Source: Acidobacteriaceae bacterium (lineage in GTDB: Bacteria; Acidobacteriota; Terriglobia; Terriglobales; Acidobacteriaceae). Taken from it: 50,383 nt of DNA. Both the position numbers and the translations under genes were made by a program. The first letter of the stretch is position 1, and the number at the start of each line of letters is the position of its first letter. The notes under the pieces were generated by a model, which ran no database searches, was not told where the DNA came from, and was given only the letters and a program-made list of their open reading frames with translations. This document shows positions 26,234 to 36,007 of this stretch, one piece after another. Where the stretch lies: the NCBI GenBank assembly GCA_003165005.1, contig PLSB01000068.1, forward strand, positions 1-50,383, read 5' to 3'.

Positions 26234-27058
26234 GTGTTCGATTCGCTAAGAACGCTGATTGTTGAACGACACCGCAGGAGGCCAGATGCGGAAAGGGAGC
26301 GGATCAAGCACCGTCTTCTGGAGTTTCAGATTGGACGGTTCGGCTGGCTCATCGATCTGCCGAGTGAAGTCTTCTTCGGCGCCGATTTGAAGGTGCTTGC
26401 GACCATTTATGGAACTGACAAGTGGAACAGACACTGGTATGCACAACACTATGAGGATCTGTTTTGTAAAATCCGCCGCAAGCGGATCAACCTTCTCGAA
26501 ATTGGCATAGGCGGGGATGAGAATCCGAGAAAAGGCGGAAACTCCCTGCGCATGTGGCGCGCCTATTTCCCCAAAGGCCGCATTTTCGGGATCGATATTT
26601 GCGATAAGAGCGCTCACGATCGGGGGAGAATCAAAACCTTTTGCGGCAGCCAGGCGGATCCGGAGTTTCTCGACAGCGTTGTGCGCGAAATCGGCGAGGT
26701 CGATGTGATCATCGACGACGGCAGCCATATCAACTCACATATGATCTTCACATTTCAGCACCTGTTTCCGCACCTTGCCGCCGGAGGATACTACATCGTG
26801 GAAGATACGCAAACGTCTTACTGGCCGGGGTCTTTCGGAGGCAATGAAACCGACCGCAATGACCCGGCGACGGCCATGGGTTACTTCAAGTCGCTTACGG
26901 ATGGATTGAACTGGCGCGAATTTAAGAACAGCTATACGCCCAATTACTTCGATTTGAATATCGAGTCGATTGCCTTCTATCACAATCTGATTGCCATCAA
27001 GAAGAGATTGAGCGAAGGACCCAGGCGGCCACGGGATCAGGCGGCGCCCTGCGCCTGA
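26234..27058 (+). CDS. TylF/MycF-like sugar O-methyltransferase
   Basis: LATIYGTDKWNRHWYAQHYEDLF; NLLEIGIGG; RIFGIDICDKS; VDVIIDDGSHINSHMIFTFQHLFPHLAAGGYYIVEDTQTSY. GTG start at 26234. Confidence 0.75.
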   Translation: MFDSLRTLIVERHRRRPDAERERIKHRLLEFQIGRFGWLIDLPSEVFFGADLKVLATIYGTDKWNRHWYAQHYEDLFCKIRRKRINLLEIGIGGDENPRKGGNSLRMWRAYFPKGRIFGIDICDKSAHDRGRIKTFCGSQADPEFLDSVVREIGEVDVIIDDGSHINSHMIFTFQHLFPHLAAGGYYIVEDTQTSYWPGSFGGNETDRNDPATAMGYFKSLTDGLNWREFKNSYTPNYFDLNIESIAFYHNLIAIKKRLSEGPRRPRDQAAPCA

Positions 27059-27223
27059 AAGAGAGCCGGACCACTTTTGCTGCAACGGCGGCTCAGCTAA
27101 CTCCGAAGGCGGCTCCGCGCAGAAGCCAGCGGGCATCGCGGCGATCCGCCTGCCGTCACATTCACTTTCCGCACCGTGAAGGTATGGTTCGGACGATCGG
27201 CAGAGATTACGACGACAACCACG

Positions 27224-28231
27224 ATGAACGTTCTCCTCTGTTCCTATGTCTTTCCTCCCAGTGTCGGCGGGATCGAGACGGTATCGCGCATCCTGGCCGA
27301 GCAGTTCAGCCGGCTCGGAGCGACGGTCACGGTGGTTACGCATACGCCGGGCGAGGAGTGCGACGGGGAATATAAAGTCGTCAGGCGGCCTTCGCTCAGG
27401 AGACTCCGCGCGTTGGCCCGCGACGCGGACATCGTCTTTCAAAGCAATATCTCGCTGAAGACTCTGCTTCCACTATTTTTCATGCGTAAGCCGATCGTGA
27501 TTGTCCACCACGGCCGCATCGCGCGCGTCGACGGCAGTCGAGGTTGGCAGGATTATCTGAAGCGCGCACTGCTCTTCCGCTGCTCTAACATCGCCATCAG
27601 CCAGATGATCGCGGCGGACCTTCCGGTGAGGTCGGTTTCGATCGCGGACCCGTTTGAGGCGGGCGAATTTGCCGATCGGGTAGATGGAGTGCGCGACAAA
27701 GACATCGTGTTTCTTGGGCGGCTGGTCTCCGACAAGGGTTGCGATCTGGCGCTGCGCGCGTTGGCGCTGCTGAAACAGGAGGGACTCGATCCCTCGTTCA
27801 CGGTGATTGGAGACGGGCCGGAGCTGCGCGGGCTGAAACAATTGGCCTCCGAACTCGGGCTGACCGATCGGGTGGACTTCCTGGGCACGGTCCTGGAGGG
27901 CCGCGGCCAGATCGTGGCCCGGCACAAAATCATGGTGGTGCCTTCGATTTGGGAGGAGCCGTTCGGCATAGTCGCTCTCGAGGGAATTGCGGCCGGATGT
28001 GCAGTGGTTGCGTCGCAGGGCGGAGGGCTGCCTGAAGCTGTCGGTCCCTGCGGAATTCTCATTCCCAACGGCGATGTTCGGGCGCTGGCCGCCGCACTGA
28101 AGGATCTGTTGACGAACGCCTTCTTGCGGGAGCAATTGGTCGCCCGGAGAAGCGAGCATCTCAAAGATTTTCAGCCGGAGTTTGTGGCCAAGCGCTATTT
28201 GGAATTCTTTACGTCAGCGATCGAGAAGTGA
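27224..28231 (+). CDS. GT4-family glycosyltransferase
   Basis: MNVLLCSYVFPPSVGGIETVSRIL; IVFLGRLVSDKGCDLALRAL; VVPSIWEEPFGIVALEGIAAGCAVVAS. Confidence 0.9.
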   Translation: MNVLLCSYVFPPSVGGIETVSRILAEQFSRLGATVTVVTHTPGEECDGEYKVVRRPSLRRLRALARDADIVFQSNISLKTLLPLFFMRKPIVIVHHGRIARVDGSRGWQDYLKRALLFRCSNIAISQMIAADLPVRSVSIADPFEAGEFADRVDGVRDKDIVFLGRLVSDKGCDLALRALALLKQEGLDPSFTVIGDGPELRGLKQLASELGLTDRVDFLGTVLEGRGQIVARHKIMVVPSIWEEPFGIVALEGIAAGCAVVASQGGGLPEAVGPCGILIPNGDVRALAAALKDLLTNAFLREQLVARRSEHLKDFQPEFVAKRYLEFFTSAIEK

Positions 28232-28281
28232 CAGCACGTCCCTGCCGGCGCACTGGGGCGAGGCCTCACGAAGAGTCATGG

Positions 28282-29538
28282 ATGCGGGTCCTAATTTTAA
28301 GCATTAACTACTGGCCTGAGGTCACGGGCATTGGCGCCTTCACGACGTACCGCGCGGAGCACCTGGCCGACGCGGGTCACGACGTGGAGGTGTGCACGAC
28401 TTTTCCGTACTATCCGGCCTGGAAGGTTCCGGCGGAGTACGCGGGAAGGTTCGGGCTGACCGAAGAGCGCAACGGAGTGCGCATTGTTCGCAGCCGCGCT
28501 TATATTCCCAATCCTGTCACGTCGATCAAACGCATTCTGTTCGAGGCCAGTTTCGTCCTCGGAGTAACGCTGCGCGGGTTGCTGCGCAAGCGGCCGGACG
28601 TGCTGTTGGTGGTTTCTCCGCCGCTGGGCCTGGCGGCGCCGGCGATTCTGCTCAGCCGCCTGTGGGGCGTGCCGTACGTCTTCGACGTGGAAGATTTGCA
28701 ACCCGACTCAGCCGCGGATCTGAACATGCTTCCCCGATGGGCGGTGAGGCTTCTCTATAAAGTGGAGAGCGCAGCATACCGCCATGCGCGCCTGGTTACC
28801 ACACTCACGCCGAGCATGAGGCAGCGGATCGTCGCCAAGGGGCTGAGCGAAGACAAAGTGGAGCTGCTGGAGCCGCGCATGGACGAGTCGCTGATCAATT
28901 TGCCGGCGGCGGAAGGCGACGCATTCCGCCGCAAGTACGATCTGGGAGACAAGTTCCTGGTCACGCACAGCGGCAACATGGGCGTGAAGCAGGGGCTGGA
29001 TGTGATTGTCGATGCCGCGGCGCTCGGCCGCGCGGACGATTCCCTGCTCTTCCTGTGCGTGGGAGATGGCGCGGATTGCGAACGCATCAAGCGCCGCGCC
29101 GCCGATCTCGATCTCGGCAACGTGCGGTTTCTGCCGCTGCTCGATGCCGAGGATTTTCGCGGCTTGATGGCGGCCAGCGGCATTTGCCTGGTGACGCAGC
29201 AGCAGTCGGTCTCGGAGATCGCTTTTCCGTCGAAGATTGTCACCTATCTTGCCGCGGGACGTCCGGTCATTGCCTCGGTAAATCCCCAGTGCGAGGTCAC
29301 GCGTGTGATGCGTGAATCGGGGGCGGGAACGGTTGTGGCGTCGGAAGATCCTGCGGCGCTTCGCGATGCCATTCGCGCGCTGCGGCGCGGAGATTTGCGC
29401 AAGGCCGGCGAGAATGCGCGAGAATATGCATGTGCGCGGTGGTCGTCGGCGCGCGTTCTGGGTGAGTTGGAACGATGCCTCACGGCGGCTCAAGATCCTG
29501 CCATGAGATCGTTGGCCGCAAAAGGATTGAAACCATGA
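28282..29538 (+). CDS. WcaI-like GT4 glycosyltransferase
   Basis: MRVLILSINYWPEVTGIGAFTTYRAEHLADAGHDVEVCTTFPYYPAWKVP; HSGNMGVKQGLDVIVDAA; FPSKIVTYLAAGRPVIASV. Confidence 0.9.
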   Translation: MRVLILSINYWPEVTGIGAFTTYRAEHLADAGHDVEVCTTFPYYPAWKVPAEYAGRFGLTEERNGVRIVRSRAYIPNPVTSIKRILFEASFVLGVTLRGLLRKRPDVLLVVSPPLGLAAPAILLSRLWGVPYVFDVEDLQPDSAADLNMLPRWAVRLLYKVESAAYRHARLVTTLTPSMRQRIVAKGLSEDKVELLEPRMDESLINLPAAEGDAFRRKYDLGDKFLVTHSGNMGVKQGLDVIVDAAALGRADDSLLFLCVGDGADCERIKRRAADLDLGNVRFLPLLDAEDFRGLMAASGICLVTQQQSVSEIAFPSKIVTYLAAGRPVIASVNPQCEVTRVMRESGAGTVVASEDPAALRDAIRALRRGDLRKAGENAREYACARWSSARVLGELERCLTAAQDPAMRSLAAKGLKP

Positions 29539-30332
29539 ACAGCGCGAAGCAAAGATGCCGGCTTTCGATCGCAGTGTTCGCGGCGGTTCTGCTGCCCGGC
29601 CTGGCGAGCGCGCAAACCCAGCCGGCCGGAGCCCAGCAAAATGCAACGCCGCAACCCGGCGCGACGGCCAACTCGCCCGCGGCGAACCCATCGCCGGAAG
29701 GCAGCGGAGCATCGAGCTGGTCGGCGGGGCGAGGCAGTTTTGGCGCGCAAAATGCGATGCCCGGAGCAAGCAAAGGCGCGGAGGGGTCAACCAGCGGCGG
29801 CGCGGCCAGCTCCGGCTCTTCAAGCTGGGTTGCAGGAAGCGGAAGTTTCGGATGGAGAGCGCAACCCGGCGGAATCTGGCGCGAGGGATCGGGATTCTCT
29901 GCAACCATGCACGGCAAATCGACGAGCAAACCGGCGAACGGGGCGTATGCTCCCTCCGCATCGCTGAACTTTACGGGCCTGACCGGGGCATTCGCGATCA
30001 AGCCCATCCGTACGCCGCCCGCTCATGCCGCGGTCTCGCACGCATCGCCCGGCGCGCATGCCGGCGGCGGAACGCGCTTGGGCGGATCGAGCGGGGCATC
30101 GAGAGCTTCCCGCGGCGGTACCTTGGGACGCACCAATACGAAGCGGGCCGCCACGGGTCTTCGCAGTCGAACCAGCACACGGAGCCGAGGCAGGACAAGC
30201 ATTGGCACAGGAACAAAGCCTTCCGGGTTCGGATCGACGACGCCGGCTTCGTCCGTCTTCAAGCCCTCAACCAGGAATTCAAGTGAAGGCGCGTCTGACT
30301 TGGAAACTGCACCAATAGCGCCGCCGCAGTGA
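29535..30332 (+). CDS. Secreted Ala/Gly/Ser-rich protein with duplicated SSWxAGxGSFG motif
   Basis: Signal peptide (LSIAVFAAVLLPGLASAQ), then GASSWSAGRGSFGAQNAMPG and SSSWVAGSGSFGWRAQPG; Ser/Thr/Gly/Arg-rich tail. Confidence 0.6.
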   Translation: MNSAKQRCRLSIAVFAAVLLPGLASAQTQPAGAQQNATPQPGATANSPAANPSPEGSGASSWSAGRGSFGAQNAMPGASKGAEGSTSGGAASSGSSSWVAGSGSFGWRAQPGGIWREGSGFSATMHGKSTSKPANGAYAPSASLNFTGLTGAFAIKPIRTPPAHAAVSHASPGAHAGGGTRLGGSSGASRASRGGTLGRTNTKRAATGLRSRTSTRSRGRTSIGTGTKPSGFGSTTPASSVFKPSTRNSSEGASDLETAPIAPPQ

Positions 30333-30420
30333 TTCTATGCGTCGCTATTCCGCATGAGTTTGACGACGAGCGATTCTTTCGGTTCTGGCAGCGAGCGTCT
30401 TTGCCCTCATGCGGGGCATT

Positions 30421-31281
30421 TCATTCTGGGGATGAATGGTCCAGTGTTTCCTGCGCCAAGTGTGCCGCGTGGCGCTGCTCCCAGATCTTGGCGTCCACGA
30501 GAAAACGGAACCAGAAGGTTTGCAGCACCCAGAAGATGAGTCCTTCGGTACCGTCGAGGAAGCCAAGCCGGAAGAAGTAGCGGTAGACAAACAAAGCAAA
30601 AGGACGCACGAACAGCGGCATGTGGTCGTATTTTTGGCGGAGATATCGTTTGCGCTGGGCGGGATTGCCGCGGGCGTCGGGTTTGAGGCGGCCTGATGTC
30701 TCCCGGCTGTTCAACTCCGCCACTTCGCCGTCGGCCCAGCGATTGTGCCGCGCGATCCACTCCGTGAGCGGCATGCGGATGTCGTCGATCATCGCGCCTT
30801 GTAACTGGCCGCTGCTGCCGCTCGTGAGCAGATAATGCTGGTCGTACTTGCGGTCTTCGCAGCGTCCGGCGCCGCTCTGAAAAAGGCGCAGATGCCAGGT
30901 TGGGCTCATGCCCCCATGGCGCAGGACCCGGCCGAGGAAGCGAAGATAGCGGGGCAGGAAGTATCCGGAGTGCTCGGGCTCATCGGGAAGCGCGAGAATG
31001 GCGGCAACGAGCTGGTCGTCCATCAACTCATCGGCGTCCAGATGCAGTTGCCACGGCCTGGAGATCGGCAGGTTGTCGATGGCCCAATTGCGCTGCGCGC
31101 CGTAATGCTCGAATGCGTGCTGGACGACGGTGGCCCCAAAGCTGCGCGCCAGCTCTACGGTTCCCTCCTTGCTGAAAGAGTCGACGACGAAGATCTCGTC
31201 GGAAACGCGTTTGGCGCTGGCCAGCGTCGCGCCGAGCGTATCCTCCGAGTTGAACGACAAAAGGATAACGGTTGGCCGCAT
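30421..31281 (-). CDS. GT2-family glycosyltransferase (WaaE/KdtX-like)
   Basis: MRPTVILLSFNSEDTLGATLASAKRVSDEIFVVDSFSKEGTVELARSFGATVVQHAFEHYGAQRNWAID...WQLHLDADELM. Internal start at 31281. Confidence 0.88.
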   Translation of the reverse strand: MRPTVILLSFNSEDTLGATLASAKRVSDEIFVVDSFSKEGTVELARSFGATVVQHAFEHYGAQRNWAIDNLPISRPWQLHLDADELMDDQLVAAILALPDEPEHSGYFLPRYLRFLGRVLRHGGMSPTWHLRLFQSGAGRCEDRKYDQHYLLTSGSSGQLQGAMIDDIRMPLTEWIARHNRWADGEVAELNSRETSGRLKPDARGNPAQRKRYLRQKYDHMPLFVRPFALFVYRYFFRLGFLDGTEGLIFWVLQTFWFRFLVDAKIWEQRHAAHLAQETLDHSSPE

Positions 31282-31379
31282 AACAACGATGGTAGCGCAA
31301 GAGCGCGCCGCGAGCTTCACTCCACTCGAACCAGGAAGAGTCATTGTTCGATGAAGCATCGACACTACATGAGAGCCCG

Positions 31380-32498
31380 ATGAAGGTCCTGCTGGTAGGG
31401 AACTACGAATTTGATGGCTCGACAAGCATGCGGATCTGGGCCGCTGCGCTCGATCGCGAACTGCGTCAGGTTGGCATCGATGTGCAGTCGATCGCTCCGC
31501 GGCCGGTGCTGGGAAGGCTGAAGCCCTCCGCTCACGGAATTGGCAAGTGGCTGGGGTACATCGACCGCTTTGTGCTCTTCCCGAGCGCCTTGCGCGCCGC
31601 GGCCGCTGGGGCGGACATTGTGCATCTCTGCGATCAGGGCGGTGCGATGTACGCGCCGATGATCCATGGGAAGCCGGTCGTTGCCACGTGCCACGACATG
31701 ATTGCGGTGCGCGCCGCGCGCGGCGAACTGCCGGAGCTGCGGTCTTCGCGCTTGGGAAAGTTCTTGCAGCGCTGGATCTGTTTCGGGCTGCGAAGCGCTA
31801 CGCGCGTCTCCTGTGTTTCCCGCGCGACATTGGACGATGCGAGCAGGATTCTGAAGACCAGCGCGAATCTTTGCGTCGTTCTGAACGGCCTGAACTACCC
31901 GTTTCAGCCTCTCGCGCCCGGTGAAGTAGATCGGAGGCTCGCGCATCTGGACGGAAATCGCGCGCCGTTCGTTCTTCACCTTGGCTCGAACCTGGCCTAC
32001 AAGAACCGCGAGGGCGTGCTGAGAGTCTTTGCCAGGGCATCGGCGGGGACAAATCTGCGGTTGCTGATTGCCGGTGAGGCGCTCGACCGGAATCTCGCCC
32101 GGCTGGCGCGCGCGCTCGAGATTGAGGACCGCGTGGTTCAAGTCGTAACTCCGGATGTCGCCACGATCGAGGCGCTCTACAATCGCGCCGTCTGCCTGCT
32201 CTTTCCTTCGCGCTATGAAGGCTTCGGATGGCCGCCGATCGAGGCGCAGGCCTGCGGCTGCCCGGTGGTTGCCAGCGATATTCCTCCCTTCGCTGAGACG
32301 CTGGGGCAATCGGCGGTTCTCAAGCCGGTGGAGGATGAGGCTGGCATGGCCGATGCCGTTCGCATGATCGTCTCCGACGAAAACTTCCGCGGGCAGCTTC
32401 GGCAGAGTGGATTCGAGAATGTCCGCACAAGATTTCAAACCGCGCGCATGATCGGCGAATACGTGTCGCTTTATCGGGAAGTTACCCACAAAGGTTAG
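31380..32498 (+). CDS. GT4-family glycosyltransferase
   Basis: MKVLLVGNYEFDGSTSMRIWAAAL; VLHLGSNLAYKNREGVLRVFA; LLFPSRYEGFGWPPIEAQACGCPVVASDIPPFAE. Confidence 0.9.
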   Translation: MKVLLVGNYEFDGSTSMRIWAAALDRELRQVGIDVQSIAPRPVLGRLKPSAHGIGKWLGYIDRFVLFPSALRAAAAGADIVHLCDQGGAMYAPMIHGKPVVATCHDMIAVRAARGELPELRSSRLGKFLQRWICFGLRSATRVSCVSRATLDDASRILKTSANLCVVLNGLNYPFQPLAPGEVDRRLAHLDGNRAPFVLHLGSNLAYKNREGVLRVFARASAGTNLRLLIAGEALDRNLARLARALEIEDRVVQVVTPDVATIEALYNRAVCLLFPSRYEGFGWPPIEAQACGCPVVASDIPPFAETLGQSAVLKPVEDEAGMADAVRMIVSDENFRGQLRQSGFENVRTRFQTARMIGEYVSLYREVTHKG

Positions 32499-32524
32499 AA
32501 GCTCGCGATGGGAGTGAACTAGCT

Positions 32525-33544
32525 ATGAAAGTCTATCTTGGGGCGCTGCTTGAGACCGACCAGGTGGATATCTTAAAGGAGCATGCCTCATTCTCGAAAA
32601 GCCACGAGCTTGTATCCGGCCCATCCGGGGCGGAACTTATTTTGGTCCTCGGCGCATCGGCGCGCGAACCGCGGCAATTGCTGGATCACGAACTCTACAA
32701 GTCTTACCAGGATCGGTGCGTGATCTATACAGAGGAGGACGACTATCTGCCTCTTCTTCCCACCGTGCACACCAATGCCAAGATCGGCCTGCACACCCGC
32801 ATCGGCCGCGTGTTCAACTACGCGCATATCTCCCGCAACGGGCGGCATCGGAATCGCTTTGTTGGCGAGGCGATAACTGAGACGCCCATTGGAAACACGC
32901 CGCAAAAGCGGTACTTGTTCAGTTTTCTGGGTGGATCGACATCCATCCTCCGGAAGCGTCTTTTCAATCTGAAATTCAACCGCGACGATGTGCTGATTGA
33001 GAACACCTCGGCATACTGGCATTGGGACAATTCGCAACCCGACCGTGAAGCGCGGCAGCGCCGCTATGCCGACACGCTTGCAGCCTCGCACTTTGCGCTC
33101 TGCCCGCGCGGAGCGGGCGCGGGCAGCAGCCGCTTTTTCGAAGTGATGGCGGCCGGCGTGGCCCCGGTGCTCTTGTCGGACGCGTATGCATTGACGCCCG
33201 GACCGGCGTGGGACCAGTTTCTCATCCGCGTGCGTGAGCGCGATATCGCCCGGCTGCCGGCGATTCTCGAGCCGCACCTTGACAGCGCGGCCGAACGGGG
33301 ACGATTGGCTCGCCGGGCATTCGACGAGTTCTTTGCTGTCGATCATGAGTTTGATTGCATCGTCGACCTCGCCGCGCGCGCGTTGCGGCATGCGCCGCCG
33401 GCCGAAGAATATTTCCGGCGGCGGCAGATGGCCATGTTCCGCCAATTTGAGCGCAAGCGCAAGGCGCGCGCCGCGTTGCGCTCCCTGGCTCTGGGAACAC
33501 TCAAAGCACTGCATCTGAAAAACCCGTATCAGATGAATCGATAA
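32525..33544 (+). CDS. Exostosin-family (GT47-like) glycosyltransferase
   Basis: RYLFSFLGGSTSILRKRLF; ASHFALCPRGAGAGSSRFFEVMAAGVAPVLLSDAYALTPGPAWDQFLIRV. Confidence 0.82.
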   Translation: MKVYLGALLETDQVDILKEHASFSKSHELVSGPSGAELILVLGASAREPRQLLDHELYKSYQDRCVIYTEEDDYLPLLPTVHTNAKIGLHTRIGRVFNYAHISRNGRHRNRFVGEAITETPIGNTPQKRYLFSFLGGSTSILRKRLFNLKFNRDDVLIENTSAYWHWDNSQPDREARQRRYADTLAASHFALCPRGAGAGSSRFFEVMAAGVAPVLLSDAYALTPGPAWDQFLIRVRERDIARLPAILEPHLDSAAERGRLARRAFDEFFAVDHEFDCIVDLAARALRHAPPAEEYFRRRQMAMFRQFERKRKARAALRSLALGTLKALHLKNPYQMNR

Positions 33545-33608
33545 GTGTGCACAGCGGCGGGATACAGTGCGTACATCTAGGGCCAGGTGACGGAAAGGGG
33601 GTCTGCAC

Positions 33609-34475
33609 ATGCCGGCTGTATCGATCGTCACGACGACATTCAATCGTACGGGATATCTTAAGCAGGCGATCCAGTCGGTGATCTCCCAGACCTTTACCGA
33701 TTTCGAGTTATTGGTCTGTGACGATGGAGGACTCGAGGAGACGAAGCGGCTCTGCGAAAGCTTTCACGACCAGCGCATTCTGCACACTGTGAATCCGGCC
33801 AGACTTGGCATTGCCATGAATACCTATGCCGGTATCCTGCGGGCCCACTGCGATGTGATCGCGTTCTTGAATGACGACGATCGATGGACAAGTACGTTTC
33901 TGGTTAAGTGCGCAGCGCCCCTTCTCGACGATCCCGAAGTGGTTTTGACATTTAGCGACCACTGGCTCATCGATTCACGCGGAACCCGTCTCCTGGATGC
34001 TACAGAGGCCAATACACGCGCGTATGGCCGCGAAGGTCTCGCCGCGGGTCCAGTTGACGATCCGGTGAGACTTATGGTGCGGCTTTCCATTCCGCTTGCC
34101 ATGGCTTCCGTGTTTCGCAAATCCAAGGTCGACTGGAGCAAGTACACGAAAAGGGTGGAGGGCGCCTACGATAGTTATATTGCGTACTCGCTTCTGCGCA
34201 ATCATGGGAATGTTATTTACGTTCCGGAACGTCTTACCGAGTACAGAACTCACGGCGGAGGAGCGAGCGCGGAGTTTCACCGCCGCACCACTGAGGGTCT
34301 TGCCTATGTTCACAGTCTGATTCTTGAGGATCCAGCGTACAAATACATTGCGAATGACATTCGCGGCACATATCGTGGCCTTGAGAGGCATCTGGTGAAG
34401 CTAAGTCTTTCTAAGTGCGATATTCCATCCACTGTTAAGCACGGTGCGCGGCTGCTGCGGCATGGCTTGATCTAA
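33609..34475 (+). CDS. GT2-family glycosyltransferase
   Basis: MPAVSIVTTTFNRTGYLKQAIQSVISQTFTDFELLVCDDGG; DVIAFLNDDDRW. Confidence 0.9.
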   Translation: MPAVSIVTTTFNRTGYLKQAIQSVISQTFTDFELLVCDDGGLEETKRLCESFHDQRILHTVNPARLGIAMNTYAGILRAHCDVIAFLNDDDRWTSTFLVKCAAPLLDDPEVVLTFSDHWLIDSRGTRLLDATEANTRAYGREGLAAGPVDDPVRLMVRLSIPLAMASVFRKSKVDWSKYTKRVEGAYDSYIAYSLLRNHGNVIYVPERLTEYRTHGGGASAEFHRRTTEGLAYVHSLILEDPAYKYIANDIRGTYRGLERHLVKLSLSKCDIPSTVKHGARLLRHGLI

Positions 34476-34512
34476 GCCGCATCGGAATGCCGCAGATGAA
34501 GGAGACAAATCC

Positions 34513-35850
34513 ATTCGAATCACGGATCACATCGACTCCGCGAAGGCGTTTTTCCTGCCGAAATTCCATCGCATCGCGGAATTCCTGGTATCTCAGGGAA
34601 TCATCACCATGGGCAATATGCTCTATGGTTTTCTTTGCATACGCTTACTCCCGATTGGAGACTATGCGAAGTTTGTCGTGGTTTTCTCGATCCAGGCCTC
34701 TCTCATGATCCTGCTGGACGTCGGCATCTCCGGGACGCTCATTCCGCTGGTCGGCGAACGCATTGAAGACAGGCGATTGATCGCCGATTATCTGGCTTCC
34801 TTAAGGCAAATCGCGCACTGGCTCTTTGCCATTGCAGCTCCGATCGCCAGCGTTGGTTACCCGCTCCTTGTCCGTAACCGGCATTGGAGCTGGCAGACGG
34901 TTACCGCAATGGTCGTGATCGTGCTGGTCTCCGCGTGGTTTGCGCGGGTCGGGTCGGCCTATGGCGCCGTGCTTCTCCTTCGCCGCGACCGCCAGCACTG
35001 GTACCGGGCCCAAATGGCCACCAGCTTTGGCGCGCTGGCGCTGCTTGCCGTTTTTGTACTCTTCCACTGGCTTGGCGCATTCCAGGCCATCCTGATCAAC
35101 GTGGGGCGCGTAATCGCCATAGCGCTGATTTATTGCCTCCGGGCCCAGAAACTTCTCGGCGTAAGAGGCGTCCCTTCGAAGGGAAAACGCGCGGCCATCG
35201 TGCACCTCTGTCTGCCGACGGTCCCAAGCGTCATCTACTACGCGCTGGGAGGGCAGATCTCGGTTTTTCTCATCACCTACTTCGGGCGCACTTCCGCCGT
35301 TGCGTCTGTGGGCGCGCTGAGCCGGCTGGGACAGATCTTTGGTTTGCTCACACCGATCAACGGGATTCTTGTCGAACCCTATTTCGCAAGATTGCCTCGG
35401 GTGCACCTCAAAAGCCATTACCTCATGGCCCTTGCTGCGGCCGGCGCGTGCGGCGCCGGTTTGGTTGCATTGGCGCGCGTTTTTCCCGGAATCTTTCTTT
35501 GGGTTCTCGGTCCAAAATATGCAGGCTTGCAAACCGAAGTCGTGTTAATCATGGTCTCGGGAGCCATCGCGCTCGTCACAGGCCTCGTGGCGACGATCAA
35601 CGGTTCGCGCAGGTTCATTTTCTACTCGTTTGTCCTGGCAGACATTATCCTTACCTTGATCCTGCAGGCGATCTATATCTGGAAGGTCGATTTGAGCACG
35701 GTGAAAGCGGTGCTTTGGTTCAACATTTTCACCATGTTTCCAACCCTCGCGACCGGGGCTATTACTGCTTTCTATGGATTCGCCCGCGGAGGGCGACGGA
35801 TCGCGGAAAGTCACTACGCTCCTGAACCAACGGAGATACCGGATATCTGA
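34513..35850 (+). CDS. Wzx-like polysaccharide flippase (start codon uncertain)
   Basis: Multi-TM protein starting FLVSQGIITMGNMLYGFLCIRLLPIGDYAKFVVVFSI (Wzx/MATE TM1 pattern). ATG 34609 would cut into TM1. No in-frame ATG/GTG/TTG exists between the stop at 34468 and 34609. ATT at 34513 follows AAGGAG. Confidence 0.75.
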   Translation: MRITDHIDSAKAFFLPKFHRIAEFLVSQGIITMGNMLYGFLCIRLLPIGDYAKFVVVFSIQASLMILLDVGISGTLIPLVGERIEDRRLIADYLASLRQIAHWLFAIAAPIASVGYPLLVRNRHWSWQTVTAMVVIVLVSAWFARVGSAYGAVLLLRRDRQHWYRAQMATSFGALALLAVFVLFHWLGAFQAILINVGRVIAIALIYCLRAQKLLGVRGVPSKGKRAAIVHLCLPTVPSVIYYALGGQISVFLITYFGRTSAVASVGALSRLGQIFGLLTPINGILVEPYFARLPRVHLKSHYLMALAAAGACGAGLVALARVFPGIFLWVLGPKYAGLQTEVVLIMVSGAIALVTGLVATINGSRRFIFYSFVLADIILTLILQAIYIWKVDLSTVKAVLWFNIFTMFPTLATGAITAFYGFARGGRRIAESHYAPEPTEIPDI

Positions 35851-36007
35851 CGTAACACAGGGATGAGCGGGCGCGCGATTAAGTCAATGTCAGGAATTGT
35901 TCGTCCTTGTATAGAACCGGTTGGGCAACAAACATTATCCACGTCTCTGAGAGGAAGGAGTTCCTCATTGTGGATCTTGCCAAGCGACCTTACGTTCGCA
36001 CGGCGCA

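Noticed and set aside
28708-29961. 417-aa minus-strand ORF
   Set aside because: Spans antisense of the WcaI-like GT and the secreted protein; no motifs.
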